A stretch of 12,513 nucleotides of DNA from Flavobacterium sp. (GTDB lineage Bacteria; Bacteroidota; Bacteroidia; Flavobacteriales; Flavobacteriaceae). The stretch covers positions 1 to 12,513 of the forward strand of contig NZ_JASLCE010000090.1 of the NCBI RefSeq assembly GCF_030146175.1. Reading direction: 5' to 3'. The notes under the pieces are model-generated. The model was not told the origin of the DNA and made no database searches. It saw only the letters and a list, made by a program, of their open reading frames with translations. The translations under genes and the position numbers were made by a program. Below, piece after piece: positions 6,635-12,513 of this stretch. The number at the start of each line of letters is the position of its first letter. Position 1 is the first letter of the stretch.

Positions 6635-7954
6635 TTATGCTTGTACCGGTTCCCCGTATAAGTCGAATTCTGTGGCATCCGTGATTTTGATCATTGTAAA
6701 ATCACCGGTTTTTAAATAATGTTGCGTCGCATCGATCAACACTTCGTTATCCACGTCCGGACTGTCAAATTCGGTACGTCCGATAAAGTAACCACCTTCT
6801 TTACGATCGATGATACAACGGAACGTTTGTCCGATTTTTTCCTGATTCAGATCCCATGAAATTTGCGCTTGAATATCCATAATTTCAGCGGCACGTTGTT
6901 GTTTTACTTCTTCCGGTACATCGTCTTCCAACAAATACGCATGGGTATTCTCTTCGTGTGAATAGGCAAAACAACCCAAACGCTCAAAACGCATTTCTTC
7001 GACCCAGTTTTTCAGGATTTGGAAATCTTCTTCGGTTTCACCCGGATAACCTACGATTAGCGTAGTACGGATAGCCATTCCCGGAACCGCTTCGCGGAAA
7101 TCTTTTAGCAGTTTGGTCGTTTTTTCATACGTTGTTCCACGACGCATCGATTTTAGAATATTATCCGAAATATGCTGTAATGGAATATCGATATAATTAC
7201 AGATTTTAGGCTCGCGTTTCATCAAGTCCAACACATCCATCGGGAATCCGGAAGGGAAGGCATAATGCAAACGAATCCATTCGATTCCTTCCACTTGTAC
7301 CAGATTTTCCAGTAACTCGGCTAAATTTCGTTTTTTATATAAATCCAACCCGTAATAGGTTAAATCCTGAGCGATTAAAATCAGTTCTTTTACACCTTTG
7401 GCGGCTAAACCTTCGGCTTCTTTTACCAGTTTTTCAATCGGTTGCGATACGTGTTTTCCGCGCATTAGCGGAATCGCGCAAAAACTACACGGACGGTCAC
7501 AACCTTCGGCAATTTTCAGATAAGCATAATTTTTAGGCGTTGTCGTTAGACGTTCTCCTAAAAGTTCGTGCTTATAATCGGCTCCCAAAGCTTTTAAAAG
7601 CAAGGGTAATTCGGTAGTTCCGAAATAACGATCCACATCCGGGATTTCTTTTTCAAGATCCGGGCGGTACCGTTCCGACAAACATCCGGTTACAAAAACC
7701 TTATCTACGATACCCTGTTCTTTTTTGTCGACATACTCCAGAATCGTATTAACAGACTCTTCTTTGGCATTATTGATAAACCCACAAGTGTTGATCACAA
7801 TAATGTTTCCTTCATCATTTTTAGGGGCTTCGTGTTGCACGTCCTTACCGCTGGCTTTTAACTGACCCATCAGTACTTCGCTGTCGTAAACATTTTTAGA
7901 ACAACCTAAAGTGATGACATTGATTTTGTTTTTCTTTAAAGACTTGGTTCTCAT
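6635..7954 (-). CDS. rimO: ribosomal protein S12 methylthiotransferase RimO
   Basis: This 439-residue enzyme adds a methylthio group to the conserved aspartate of ribosomal protein S12, using two 4Fe-4S clusters and S-adenosylmethionine. The N-terminal UPF0004 domain has the auxiliary-cluster cysteines C18 (LGCSKN), C57 (INTCGF) and C91 (VTGCLSE). The radical SAM motif is C152, C156 and C159 in EGCDRPCSFCAIP, the canonical CX3CX2C. Further marks are IAQDLTYYG, YIDIPLQHISD, MRRGTT and IVGYPGETEEDF. A TRAM domain occupies about 373-437. Length and motifs favour RimO over the paralogue MiaB: PLMRGKHVSQP, and the LQH/MRRG region followed by the acidic-rich FAYSHEENTHAY. The ATG follows an AT-rich leader of about 14 nt from a predicted promoter. 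The gene stands alone, converging on the propeller gene. Confidence 0.95.
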   Translation of the reverse strand: MRTKSLKKNKINVITLGCSKNVYDSEVLMGQLKASGKDVQHEAPKNDEGNIIVINTCGFINNAKEESVNTILEYVDKKEQGIVDKVFVTGCLSERYRPDLEKEIPDVDRYFGTTELPLLLKALGADYKHELLGERLTTTPKNYAYLKIAEGCDRPCSFCAIPLMRGKHVSQPIEKLVKEAEGLAAKGVKELILIAQDLTYYGLDLYKKRNLAELLENLVQVEGIEWIRLHYAFPSGFPMDVLDLMKREPKICNYIDIPLQHISDNILKSMRRGTTYEKTTKLLKDFREAVPGMAIRTTLIVGYPGETEEDFQILKNWVEEMRFERLGCFAYSHEENTHAYLLEDDVPEEVKQQRAAEIMDIQAQISWDLNQEKIGQTFRCIIDRKEGGYFIGRTEFDSPDVDNEVLIDATQHYLKTGDFTMIKITDATEFDLYGEPVQA

Positions 7955-7974
7955 AGAATTGAAAAATTGGAGTG

Positions 7975-7982
7975 CAAAATTA
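7975..7982 (-). promoter_or_regulatory. -7 element of rimO promoter
   Basis: On the minus strand this reads TAATTTTG, a full match to TAnnTTTG, about 20 bp before the rimO ATG. No clear TTG -33 box is seen at the usual spacing. The leader would be very short, about 14 nt. Confidence 0.45.
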
Positions 7983-8080
7983 CGTTTTTTATAATTAGCA
8001 TCATCATCGTTAGGTGAAATTTATGATGTTTTACTATTTCTTATTGCTTTCGAGGCTATAATTTCCAGACGATTTGATAC

Positions 8081-8118
8081 AAAAAAGGCGGCTTCTTATA
8101 GAAACCGCCTTTTTTTTT
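8081..8118 (-). terminator. intrinsic terminator of the FadL-like gene
   Basis: AAAAAAGGCGG (8081-8091) pairs with CCGCCTTTTTT (8105-8115), and TTC/GAA extends the stem inside around a TTATA loop. Read on the minus strand, the stem is followed by six T residues. It lies 13 bp after the stop of the outer membrane protein gene and insulates rimO. A T-run on the plus strand could also stop rightward transcripts. Confidence 0.85.
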
Positions 8119-8130
8119 GTGTTTTTATTT

Positions 8131-9666
8131 TTAGAAACCAACCGTATAGGTAAGTGTAAAGGAATCTATTTTACTATTAATTCTTGCAGAATCGGTCATG
8201 CTGGATAATAATGGAACGTCCATTTCTCTTTGTGAATGACCATAGGCAAAATCCAATCGGGCAGAGCCAAAGTTATAACCAATACCGGCAGAATATCCTT
8301 TTAAGTCACCTACAATTTTTTCGTCTTTATACGGACTTTCTTCAAAACGGTACCCGCCGCGAAGGCTTACCTGTTTGATTTTGTATTCGGCACCCACGCG
8401 GAATTCCTGTGCGGTGGTTAGTGTATTTTTATAAACATCGTTTAAAGAACTATTATACGAATTGTTTGGTTTGAATTTGATATTGCTGTAATCTTTAACG
8501 CCATAATCAAAGCTGATCAAGCCGGATTTTCCGAAGATATACGCCAAACTTCCAGTGAATTTACCCGGTGTTTGAAGCGTATAAGTTGGATATACGTTTA
8601 CGATATTCGGATTAAGCGAAGCCGATCGCGTAGCACCCGGACTTGTTGGTGAATTGGCCGGAGCAACATAAGTAGTGTATAAACTTTGTGACAATTCGTC
8701 TGTTAAACGATACCATGTTGGTGATTCGTAAGCCGCACCTAAACGCAATTCATCGGTAATTTTAGCGATAGCACCAATGTTAAACGAGAAACCACTTCCG
8801 TAGGTGTGTGTGTCATTGTTAAATTGAATCTGACGAATCGTAGCGTAATTCGGATCGGTGTTTACCGGGCCGTTATTGGATTCGTAAACCGTTGAGTTTT
8901 TAGTATAATCGGTAAAATGGGCATTCAGATTAAGTCCGATGTAAAGGCGGTCTTTATAGGAACTGGCAAAGTTAAAAGCCAGTTTTCCGTTATAACCGTT
9001 TGTGTTAACATAATTCTGATGCGCATAACTTCCGGTTTGCGGAACATTGGAAACATAGTTCGGGTTGTCCGGATTAAACGGATACGTGCTGGTGTCGATA
9101 AGATAGGTCTGGTAAGCTAAATAGGCCTGTTGATCCTGAAAGCTCAGTTCGTCATATCGGTAATTGTTGTCGATTACACCAACTGGTAAGCCATTAGCCT
9201 GATTTAAGAAAAACTGATCGATTGAACGGGTGCCGGTTCCTCTGTAATTAAAACTATTGTCAAAGTTATTGGCATTGTCATAGGCAATCCCGAAAGTGAA
9301 TTTGGTCCATCCGCTACTAAGATCCTGATTGTGGAAAACAAAGATACCACCGGCCTGATTCAGGTCGAATGAAGTATCACGGTCATTTGTAGTTGTTCCG
9401 AAATAACGGGAATTACTTTTGGTACTTAACAAATTTAAAGTAGCCGCAGCAGTATTGTAGTTAAAGATAGCACCACCGGCCGGGTTAACATGTATGGCCG
9501 ACATATCGCCACCAACGGCTCCAAAGGCACCGCTCATACCGCGGAATCGGGCAGTTCCGTTTAAATTGTCCATAGCATACCGCAGTCCGTCAGATGGAGC
9601 CAGCTCCTGTGCGGAGGCTATTACTGCGGATAGGGCAGTAATAGCTGTAAATATATATTTTTTCAT
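8131..9666 (-). CDS. OmpP1/FadL-family outer membrane transport protein
   Basis: This 511-residue protein is a predicted outer membrane beta-barrel of the OmpP1/FadL/TodX family, whose members take up long-chain fatty acids or other hydrophobic compounds. The signal peptide is cleaved after ASA at residue 19. The N-terminal plug region has RGMSGAFGAVGGDMSAIHVNPAG (about 42-64 in the precursor), the typical FadL-type NPAG block. The rest alternates amphipathic strands with loops rich in Asn, Tyr and Ser, and the chain ends in SFTLTYTVGF with a terminal aromatic residue, as expected for BAM-assembled barrels. It lies 34 bp downstream of the lipoprotein gene on the same strand, and I see no strong promoter between them, so they are probably one operon ending at the terminator near 8081-8118. 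The substrate cannot be read from the sequence. Confidence 0.88.
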   Translation of the reverse strand: MKKYIFTAITALSAVIASAQELAPSDGLRYAMDNLNGTARFRGMSGAFGAVGGDMSAIHVNPAGGAIFNYNTAAATLNLLSTKSNSRYFGTTTNDRDTSFDLNQAGGIFVFHNQDLSSGWTKFTFGIAYDNANNFDNSFNYRGTGTRSIDQFFLNQANGLPVGVIDNNYRYDELSFQDQQAYLAYQTYLIDTSTYPFNPDNPNYVSNVPQTGSYAHQNYVNTNGYNGKLAFNFASSYKDRLYIGLNLNAHFTDYTKNSTVYESNNGPVNTDPNYATIRQIQFNNDTHTYGSGFSFNIGAIAKITDELRLGAAYESPTWYRLTDELSQSLYTTYVAPANSPTSPGATRSASLNPNIVNVYPTYTLQTPGKFTGSLAYIFGKSGLISFDYGVKDYSNIKFKPNNSYNSSLNDVYKNTLTTAQEFRVGAEYKIKQVSLRGGYRFEESPYKDEKIVGDLKGYSAGIGYNFGSARLDFAYGHSQREMDVPLLSSMTDSARINSKIDSFTLTYTVGF

Positions 9667-9700
9667 GAGGATGTACTTTTTTAAAACTTACAGGATTTGA

Positions 9701-10789
9701 TTAACGTCTTCCGCCACCGCCGGATCTTCCACCTCCGCCACCGCCGCCGAAGCTTCCGCCACCACGGGAACCACCAAAGTTGCCTCCGGAATTATTATAG
9801 CTTCGCGTAGGAGCAGAATAGTTACTGTTGCTACGGGTTCCGCTATTGTTGGAGTTGTTGTAATTGTAATTACGGGTTCCGGAGTTGTTGTTATTGTTGT
9901 TGTAATTATAATTACGGGTTCCGGAACTGTTAGTGTTGTTGTAATCCCGTGTAGCGCCATTGTTGTAATTTCGCGTTCCGTTATTATAGTTACGGGTTCC
10001 GTTGTTGTAATTGTTGTAATCTCTTGTTCCGGTACCATAAGTTCGGTTGAAGTCAACATCTCTGCGGCTGTTGTAATTACGGGTTCCGGCGTTATTGTAT
10101 CCGTATACGGAGTTGTTGTATCGTCCGTTATAGTAGGCCGATCCGCCTCTTGGTCCGCCATTATAAACACGGTTGTTGTAGTAACCATTGTACCATCCTG
10201 GTCCATACCAGTTGTTCCAACCCCATCCCGGTCCGTACCAGTTATTCCAGCCCCATCCGTAGTTTGGTCCATACCAGGAATTCCATCCCCATCCCAGACC
10301 AATGCTCCATCCGGAACCGTAGTAACCGCCATTCCATCCCCATCCATAATAAGGAGTGTACCAGGAATTCCAGTAACCTCTGTTCCAGTACCATGGGTCG
10401 TTGTTGTATACGTTAACGGTAATATTACTTGAATTGTCACCCCATCCGGCATATCCGGTAGTACCGGCATACTGATCGCGGTTGGTGGTTACATTTGAAA
10501 TAGAATCCTGCTGATCTTGAGAAGAGTAATTGTCCACATCTGTAAAAACACCGTTATTAGCATCTTTCTGAAGGTCGCTGAAGTAGTCTTTGTAATTATT
10601 GGCTTGCGCCATGTTCTGTTCGCTGTATCTGTTGTTGTAATCGCTTCGCGGTCTTTCAGAACCGTAAACACCGTCATGATCGTAGTAAGACGCGTTTTGG
10701 TAAGAACCACAGGAGGATACCACAAGTCCGAAGAATCCAATTACGGAGTAAATGGATAGTTTTCTGCTGGATAGGTAATAAGTTTTCAT
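9701..10789 (-). CDS. Gly/Asn/Tyr/Trp-rich repeat lipoprotein, function unknown
   Basis: This predicted lipoprotein has 362 residues from the ATG at 10789. The signal sequence ends in the lipobox VVSSC with lipidated C27. The next residues (GSYQNASYYDHD) show no clear acidic surface-export signal, so a periplasm-facing location is as likely as the surface. Residues 28-130 are polar. Residues 149-199 carry GWGWN(N/S)WYGP-type repeats, 235-334 carry about nine (G)TR(N/D)YNN-type repeats, and the tail (335-362) is Gly/Ser/Arg. A longer reading from a TTG at 10822 is disfavoured because that codon lies inside the predicted -7 element and the lipoprotein signal begins at 10789. No enzyme motif is present. 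Low-complexity Trp/Tyr/Asn/Arg content suggests a structural, binding or phase-separating envelope role, which is inference. It is the first gene of the operon with the FadL-like protein and is divergent from proS. Confidence 0.82.
   Translation of the reverse strand: MKTYYLSSRKLSIYSVIGFFGLVVSSCGSYQNASYYDHDGVYGSERPRSDYNNRYSEQNMAQANNYKDYFSDLQKDANNGVFTDVDNYSSQDQQDSISNVTTNRDQYAGTTGYAGWGDNSSNITVNVYNNDPWYWNRGYWNSWYTPYYGWGWNGGYYGSGWSIGLGWGWNSWYGPNYGWGWNNWYGPGWGWNNWYGPGWYNGYYNNRVYNGGPRGGSAYYNGRYNNSVYGYNNAGTRNYNSRRDVDFNRTYGTGTRDYNNYNNGTRNYNNGTRNYNNGATRDYNNTNSSGTRNYNYNNNNNNSGTRNYNYNNSNNSGTRSNSNYSAPTRSYNNSGGNFGGSRGGGSFGGGGGGGRSGGGGRR
9788..10087 (-). repeat. GTRNYNN-type coding tandem repeats
   Basis: Within the lipoprotein gene, residues 235-334 repeat the unit (G)TR(N/D)YN followed by a variable run of Asn/Ser. 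On the plus strand this shows as ACGGGTTCC recurring among GTTGTT/ATT runs. Unit lengths vary, as expected for slippage-prone coding DNA. Confidence 0.8.
10193..10345 (-). repeat. GWGWN-WYGP coding repeats
   Basis: Residues 149-199 of the lipoprotein contain four GWGWN blocks, three followed by (N/S)WYGP. The last two copies are nearly identical at the DNA level. They point to recent internal duplication. Confidence 0.75.
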
Positions 10790-10806
10790 ATCTCTGGGTA
10801 TTTTTA

Positions 10807-10837
10807 TTGTTGGACAACACAAAAATAGTTAGTTTTG
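10807..10837 (+). promoter_or_regulatory. proS promoter
   Basis: The -7 element TAGTTTTG (10830-10837) fits TAnnTTTG. Possible -33 TTG boxes lie at 10807-10809 (20 bp spacing) and 10810-10812 (17 bp). Transcription would start near 10843, leaving a leader of about 48 nt. Confidence 0.55.
10820..10827 (-). promoter_or_regulatory. -7 element of the lipoprotein-FadL operon
   Basis: On the minus strand this reads TATTTTTG, a full TAnnTTTG match. It predicts a start near 10814 and a 25-nt leader to the ATG at 10789. It lies only 2 bp from the opposed proS -7 element. No TTG -33 box is found 17-23 bp upstream. Confidence 0.5.
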
Positions 10838-10890
10838 TCAAACTATTTAGTTAAAATAAGTAAAACAATATTTGTGCCAAACTAATCAAA

Positions 10891-12369
10891 ATGAGTAAGA
10901 ACTTAACAAAACGATCAGAGGATTATTCGAAATGGTATAACGAACTGGTTGTCAAAGCAGACCTGGCTGAGAATTCAGGAGTTAGAGGTTGTATGGTTAT
11001 TAAACCATACGGTTATGCTATTTGGGAAAAAATGCAAGCCGAATTGGATAGAATGTTTAAAGAAACAGGACATCAGAACGCATATTTTCCGTTGTTTGTT
11101 CCCAAAAGCATGTTTGAAGCCGAAGAGAAAAATGCAGAAGGGTTTGCGAAAGAATGTGCGATTGTAACTCATTATAGACTGACAAATGATCCTGAAAATA
11201 AAGGGAAATTAATAGTAGATCCAAATGCGAAGCTGGAAGAGGAATTGATTGTTCGTCCAACCAGTGAAGCAATTATCTGGAGTACGTATAAAGGATGGGT
11301 GCAATCCTATCGCGATTTACCGTTGTTAATTAACCAATGGGCAAATGTAGTGCGTTGGGAAATGAGAACGCGTTTGTTTTTAAGAACGGCCGAATTTTTA
11401 TGGCAGGAAGGGCATACGGCACATGCTACCAAACAGGAAGCATTGTCGGAATCGGTACAGATGATGAATGTATATGCCGATTTCGCGGAAAACTTTATGG
11501 CTATTCCGGTAGTAAAAGGAATTAAAACGGAAACCGAGCGTTTTGCAGGAGCGGATGAAACCTATTGTATTGAAGCATTAATGCAGGATGGAAAAGCGTT
11601 ACAGGCAGGTACGTCGCACTTTTTAGGGCAAAACTTTGCCAAAGCGTTTGATGTGAAATTTTCGAATGCCGAAGGGAAACTGGAACATGTATGGGGGACG
11701 TCATGGGGAGTATCTACCCGTTTGATGGGAGCCCTAGTAATGACACATTCCGATGATAATGGTCTGGTATTGCCGCCAAACTTAGCGCCAATCCAGGTGG
11801 TTATTGTTCCGATTCATAGAACCGATGAGCAATTGGAGGCAATTTCGGCTCAGGTAAACGAATTGGTGAAACAATTACGCAAACTGAAAATCTCTGTAAA
11901 ATACGACGACCGTACGACGCATAAGCCGGGATGGAAGTTTAATGAATATGAGTTAAAAGGAGTGCCGGTGCGAATTGCTATTGGTCCGAACGATTTGGAG
12001 AATGGAACCTATGAAATTGCAAGACGTGACACGTTGACAAAAGAAGTGGTTGCTAAAGAGGGTGCGGTAACGTATATTCAGGACTTATTAGAGACGATCC
12101 AGGAAGAAATGTTTGCACGTTCGTTAGAATTCCGAAACGCGCATATAACCGAGGTAAATACGTTTGAGGAGTTTAAGGATGTGCTTGAAAATAAAACCGG
12201 ATTTGTTTCGGCGCATTGGGATGGAACGGCAGAAACCGAAGAAAAGATTAAAGACCTTACCAAAGCTACGATTCGTTGTATTCCATTGGATAGAAAAGAG
12301 GAAGAAGGCAAGTGTGTGCTAACTGGTTCTCTTTCAAAAGGAAGGGTGCTTTTTGCAAAAGCGTACTAA
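10891..12369 (+). CDS. proS: prolyl-tRNA synthetase, archaeal/eukaryotic type
   Basis: This 492-residue cytoplasmic class II synthetase charges tRNA-Pro. The N-terminal catalytic core includes [27 protein letters not shown], motif 2 [30 protein letters not shown] and motif 3 [18 protein letters not shown]. There is no editing insertion between motifs 2 and 3, unlike the bacterial-type enzyme. The anticodon-binding domain starts near PIQVVIVPI and includes [14 protein letters not shown]-terminal domain ends in the characteristic VLFAKAY with terminal Tyr. In that domain three of the four positions that hold zinc-binding Cys in typical members are Asp444, Thr449 and Thr478; only Cys475 remains. 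The start is an ATG after an A-rich leader without Shine-Dalgarno sequence, normal for this phylum. It is divergent from the lipoprotein operon; no terminator hairpin is seen before the tRNA. Confidence 0.96.
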   Translation: MSKNLTKRSEDYSKWYNELVVKADLAENSGVRGCMVIKPYGYAIWEKMQAELDRMFKETGHQNAYFPLFVPKSMFEAEEKNAEGFAKECAIVTHYRLTNDPENKGKLIVDPNAKLEEELIVRPTSEAIIWSTYKGWVQSYRDLPLLINQWANVVRWEMRTRLFLRTAEFLWQEGHTAHATKQEALSESVQMMNVYADFAENFMAIPVVKGIKTETERFAGADETYCIEALMQDGKALQAGTSHFLGQNFAKAFDVKFSNAEGKLEHVWGTSWGVSTRLMGALVMTHSDDNGLVLPPNLAPIQVVIVPIHRTDEQLEAISAQVNELVKQLRKLKISVKYDDRTTHKPGWKFNEYELKGVPVRIAIGPNDLENGTYEIARRDTLTKEVVAKEGAVTYIQDLLETIQEEMFARSLEFRNAHITEVNTFEEFKDVLENKTGFVSAHWDGTAETEEKIKDLTKATIRCIPLDRKEEEGKCVLTGSLSKGRVLFAKAY

Positions 12370-12398
12370 AAAAAAATCGAAAAAAAATAGAGTTGTTC

Positions 12399-12428
12399 TT
12401 GCGAGATTGAAAAAATGTTGTACTTTTG
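12399..12428 (+). promoter_or_regulatory. promoter of tRNA-Glu
   Basis: TTG at 12399-12401 and TACTTTTG at 12421-12428 are separated by exactly 19 bp, the textbook Bacteroidota -33/-7 layout. This is the best-formed promoter in the window. Transcription should start near 12434, about 16 nt before the mature tRNA end. Confidence 0.75.
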
Positions 12429-12449
12429 CATCCGCAATAAAGCAATAAA

Positions 12450-12513
12450 GGTCCGTTCGTCTAGGGGTTAGGACGCCAGGTTTTCATCCTGGTAACAGGG
12501 GTTCGATTCCCCT
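12450..12513 (+). tRNA. tRNA-Glu (anticodon UUC), 3' end cut by window
   Basis: The acceptor 5' strand GGTCCGT begins at 12450. The anticodon stem CCAGG/CCTGG (12476-12480 and 12488-12492) encloses TTTTCAT, with anticodon TTC at 12483-12485. The T arm AGGGG-TTCGATT-CCCCT ends exactly at 12513. Only the 3' acceptor strand is missing, which lies beyond the window. Further tRNAs or rRNAs may follow. Confidence 0.95.

Noticed and set aside
9788..10087. Regularly recurring ACGGGTTCC units that look CRISPR-like at first glance.
   Set aside because: The units are short, unevenly spaced and in frame with a protein repeat. The intervening DNA is itself repetitive GTT/ATT rather than unique spacers, and there are no cas genes.
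9688..10470. A 260-codon open frame on the minus strand overlapping the lipoprotein gene in another frame.
   Set aside because: Its product is a Thr/Ile/Glu-rich low-complexity string created by the coding repeats of the real gene. It has no signal, domain or promoter of its own, and the lipoprotein frame has a lipobox and coherent repeats.
10867..10874. AATATTTG as an alternative proS -7 element.
   Set aside because: It misses the first base of TAnnTTTG, has no TTG at suitable spacing, and the element at 10830-10837 is better on both counts.

Overview
The window looks like chromosomal DNA of a Bacteroidota member, most likely a Flavobacteriaceae species close to Flavobacterium. The clues are the AT-rich spacers without Shine-Dalgarno sequences, repeated matches to the Bacteroidota promoter -7 element TAnnTTTG, a secreted protein with a type IX secretion (T9SS) C-terminal sorting domain, a DUF1573 protein, and an archaeal/eukaryotic-type prolyl-tRNA synthetase. 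No insertion sequence, integrase, CRISPR array or phage gene is visible, so this reads as core rather than accessory DNA.

Layout, left to right. A B12-binding-type radical SAM protein (5-2206, +) converges, with 4 bp between the stops, on a two-component system transcribed leftward (sensor kinase 2900-4159, response regulator 2211-2900, overlapping as TAATG). Divergent from the kinase is a small exported DUF1573 protein (4331-4741, +). The shared spacer carries three helically phased TTAACA hexamers upstream of a strong -7 element. After a terminator and a 342-bp spacer comes a seven-repeat FG-GAP/VCBS beta-propeller T9SS cargo protein (5084-6547, +). Two back-to-back palindromes separate it from the convergent rimO (6635-7954, -). 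Further right, a repeat-rich lipoprotein (9701-10789, -) and an OmpP1/FadL-type outer membrane protein (8131-9666, -) form a probable leftward operon ending in a terminator. proS (10891-12369, +) diverges from the lipoprotein gene through a compact symmetric promoter region. A tRNA-Glu (UUC) with its own promoter begins at 12450 and is cut by the window edge.

Functionally the window mixes translation genes (rimO, proS, tRNA-Glu) with cell-envelope genes (T9SS propeller, FadL-like porin, lipoprotein, DUF1573) and one envelope-sensing two-component pair that may control its divergent DUF1573 neighbour. I do not see a clearly new multi-gene system. The points most worth checking are the phased TTAACA array, the CX4CX2C cluster motif of the first radical SAM protein, the symmetric bidirectional promoter before proS, the start-codon-pairing leader before the propeller gene, and the degenerate zinc site of ProRS.
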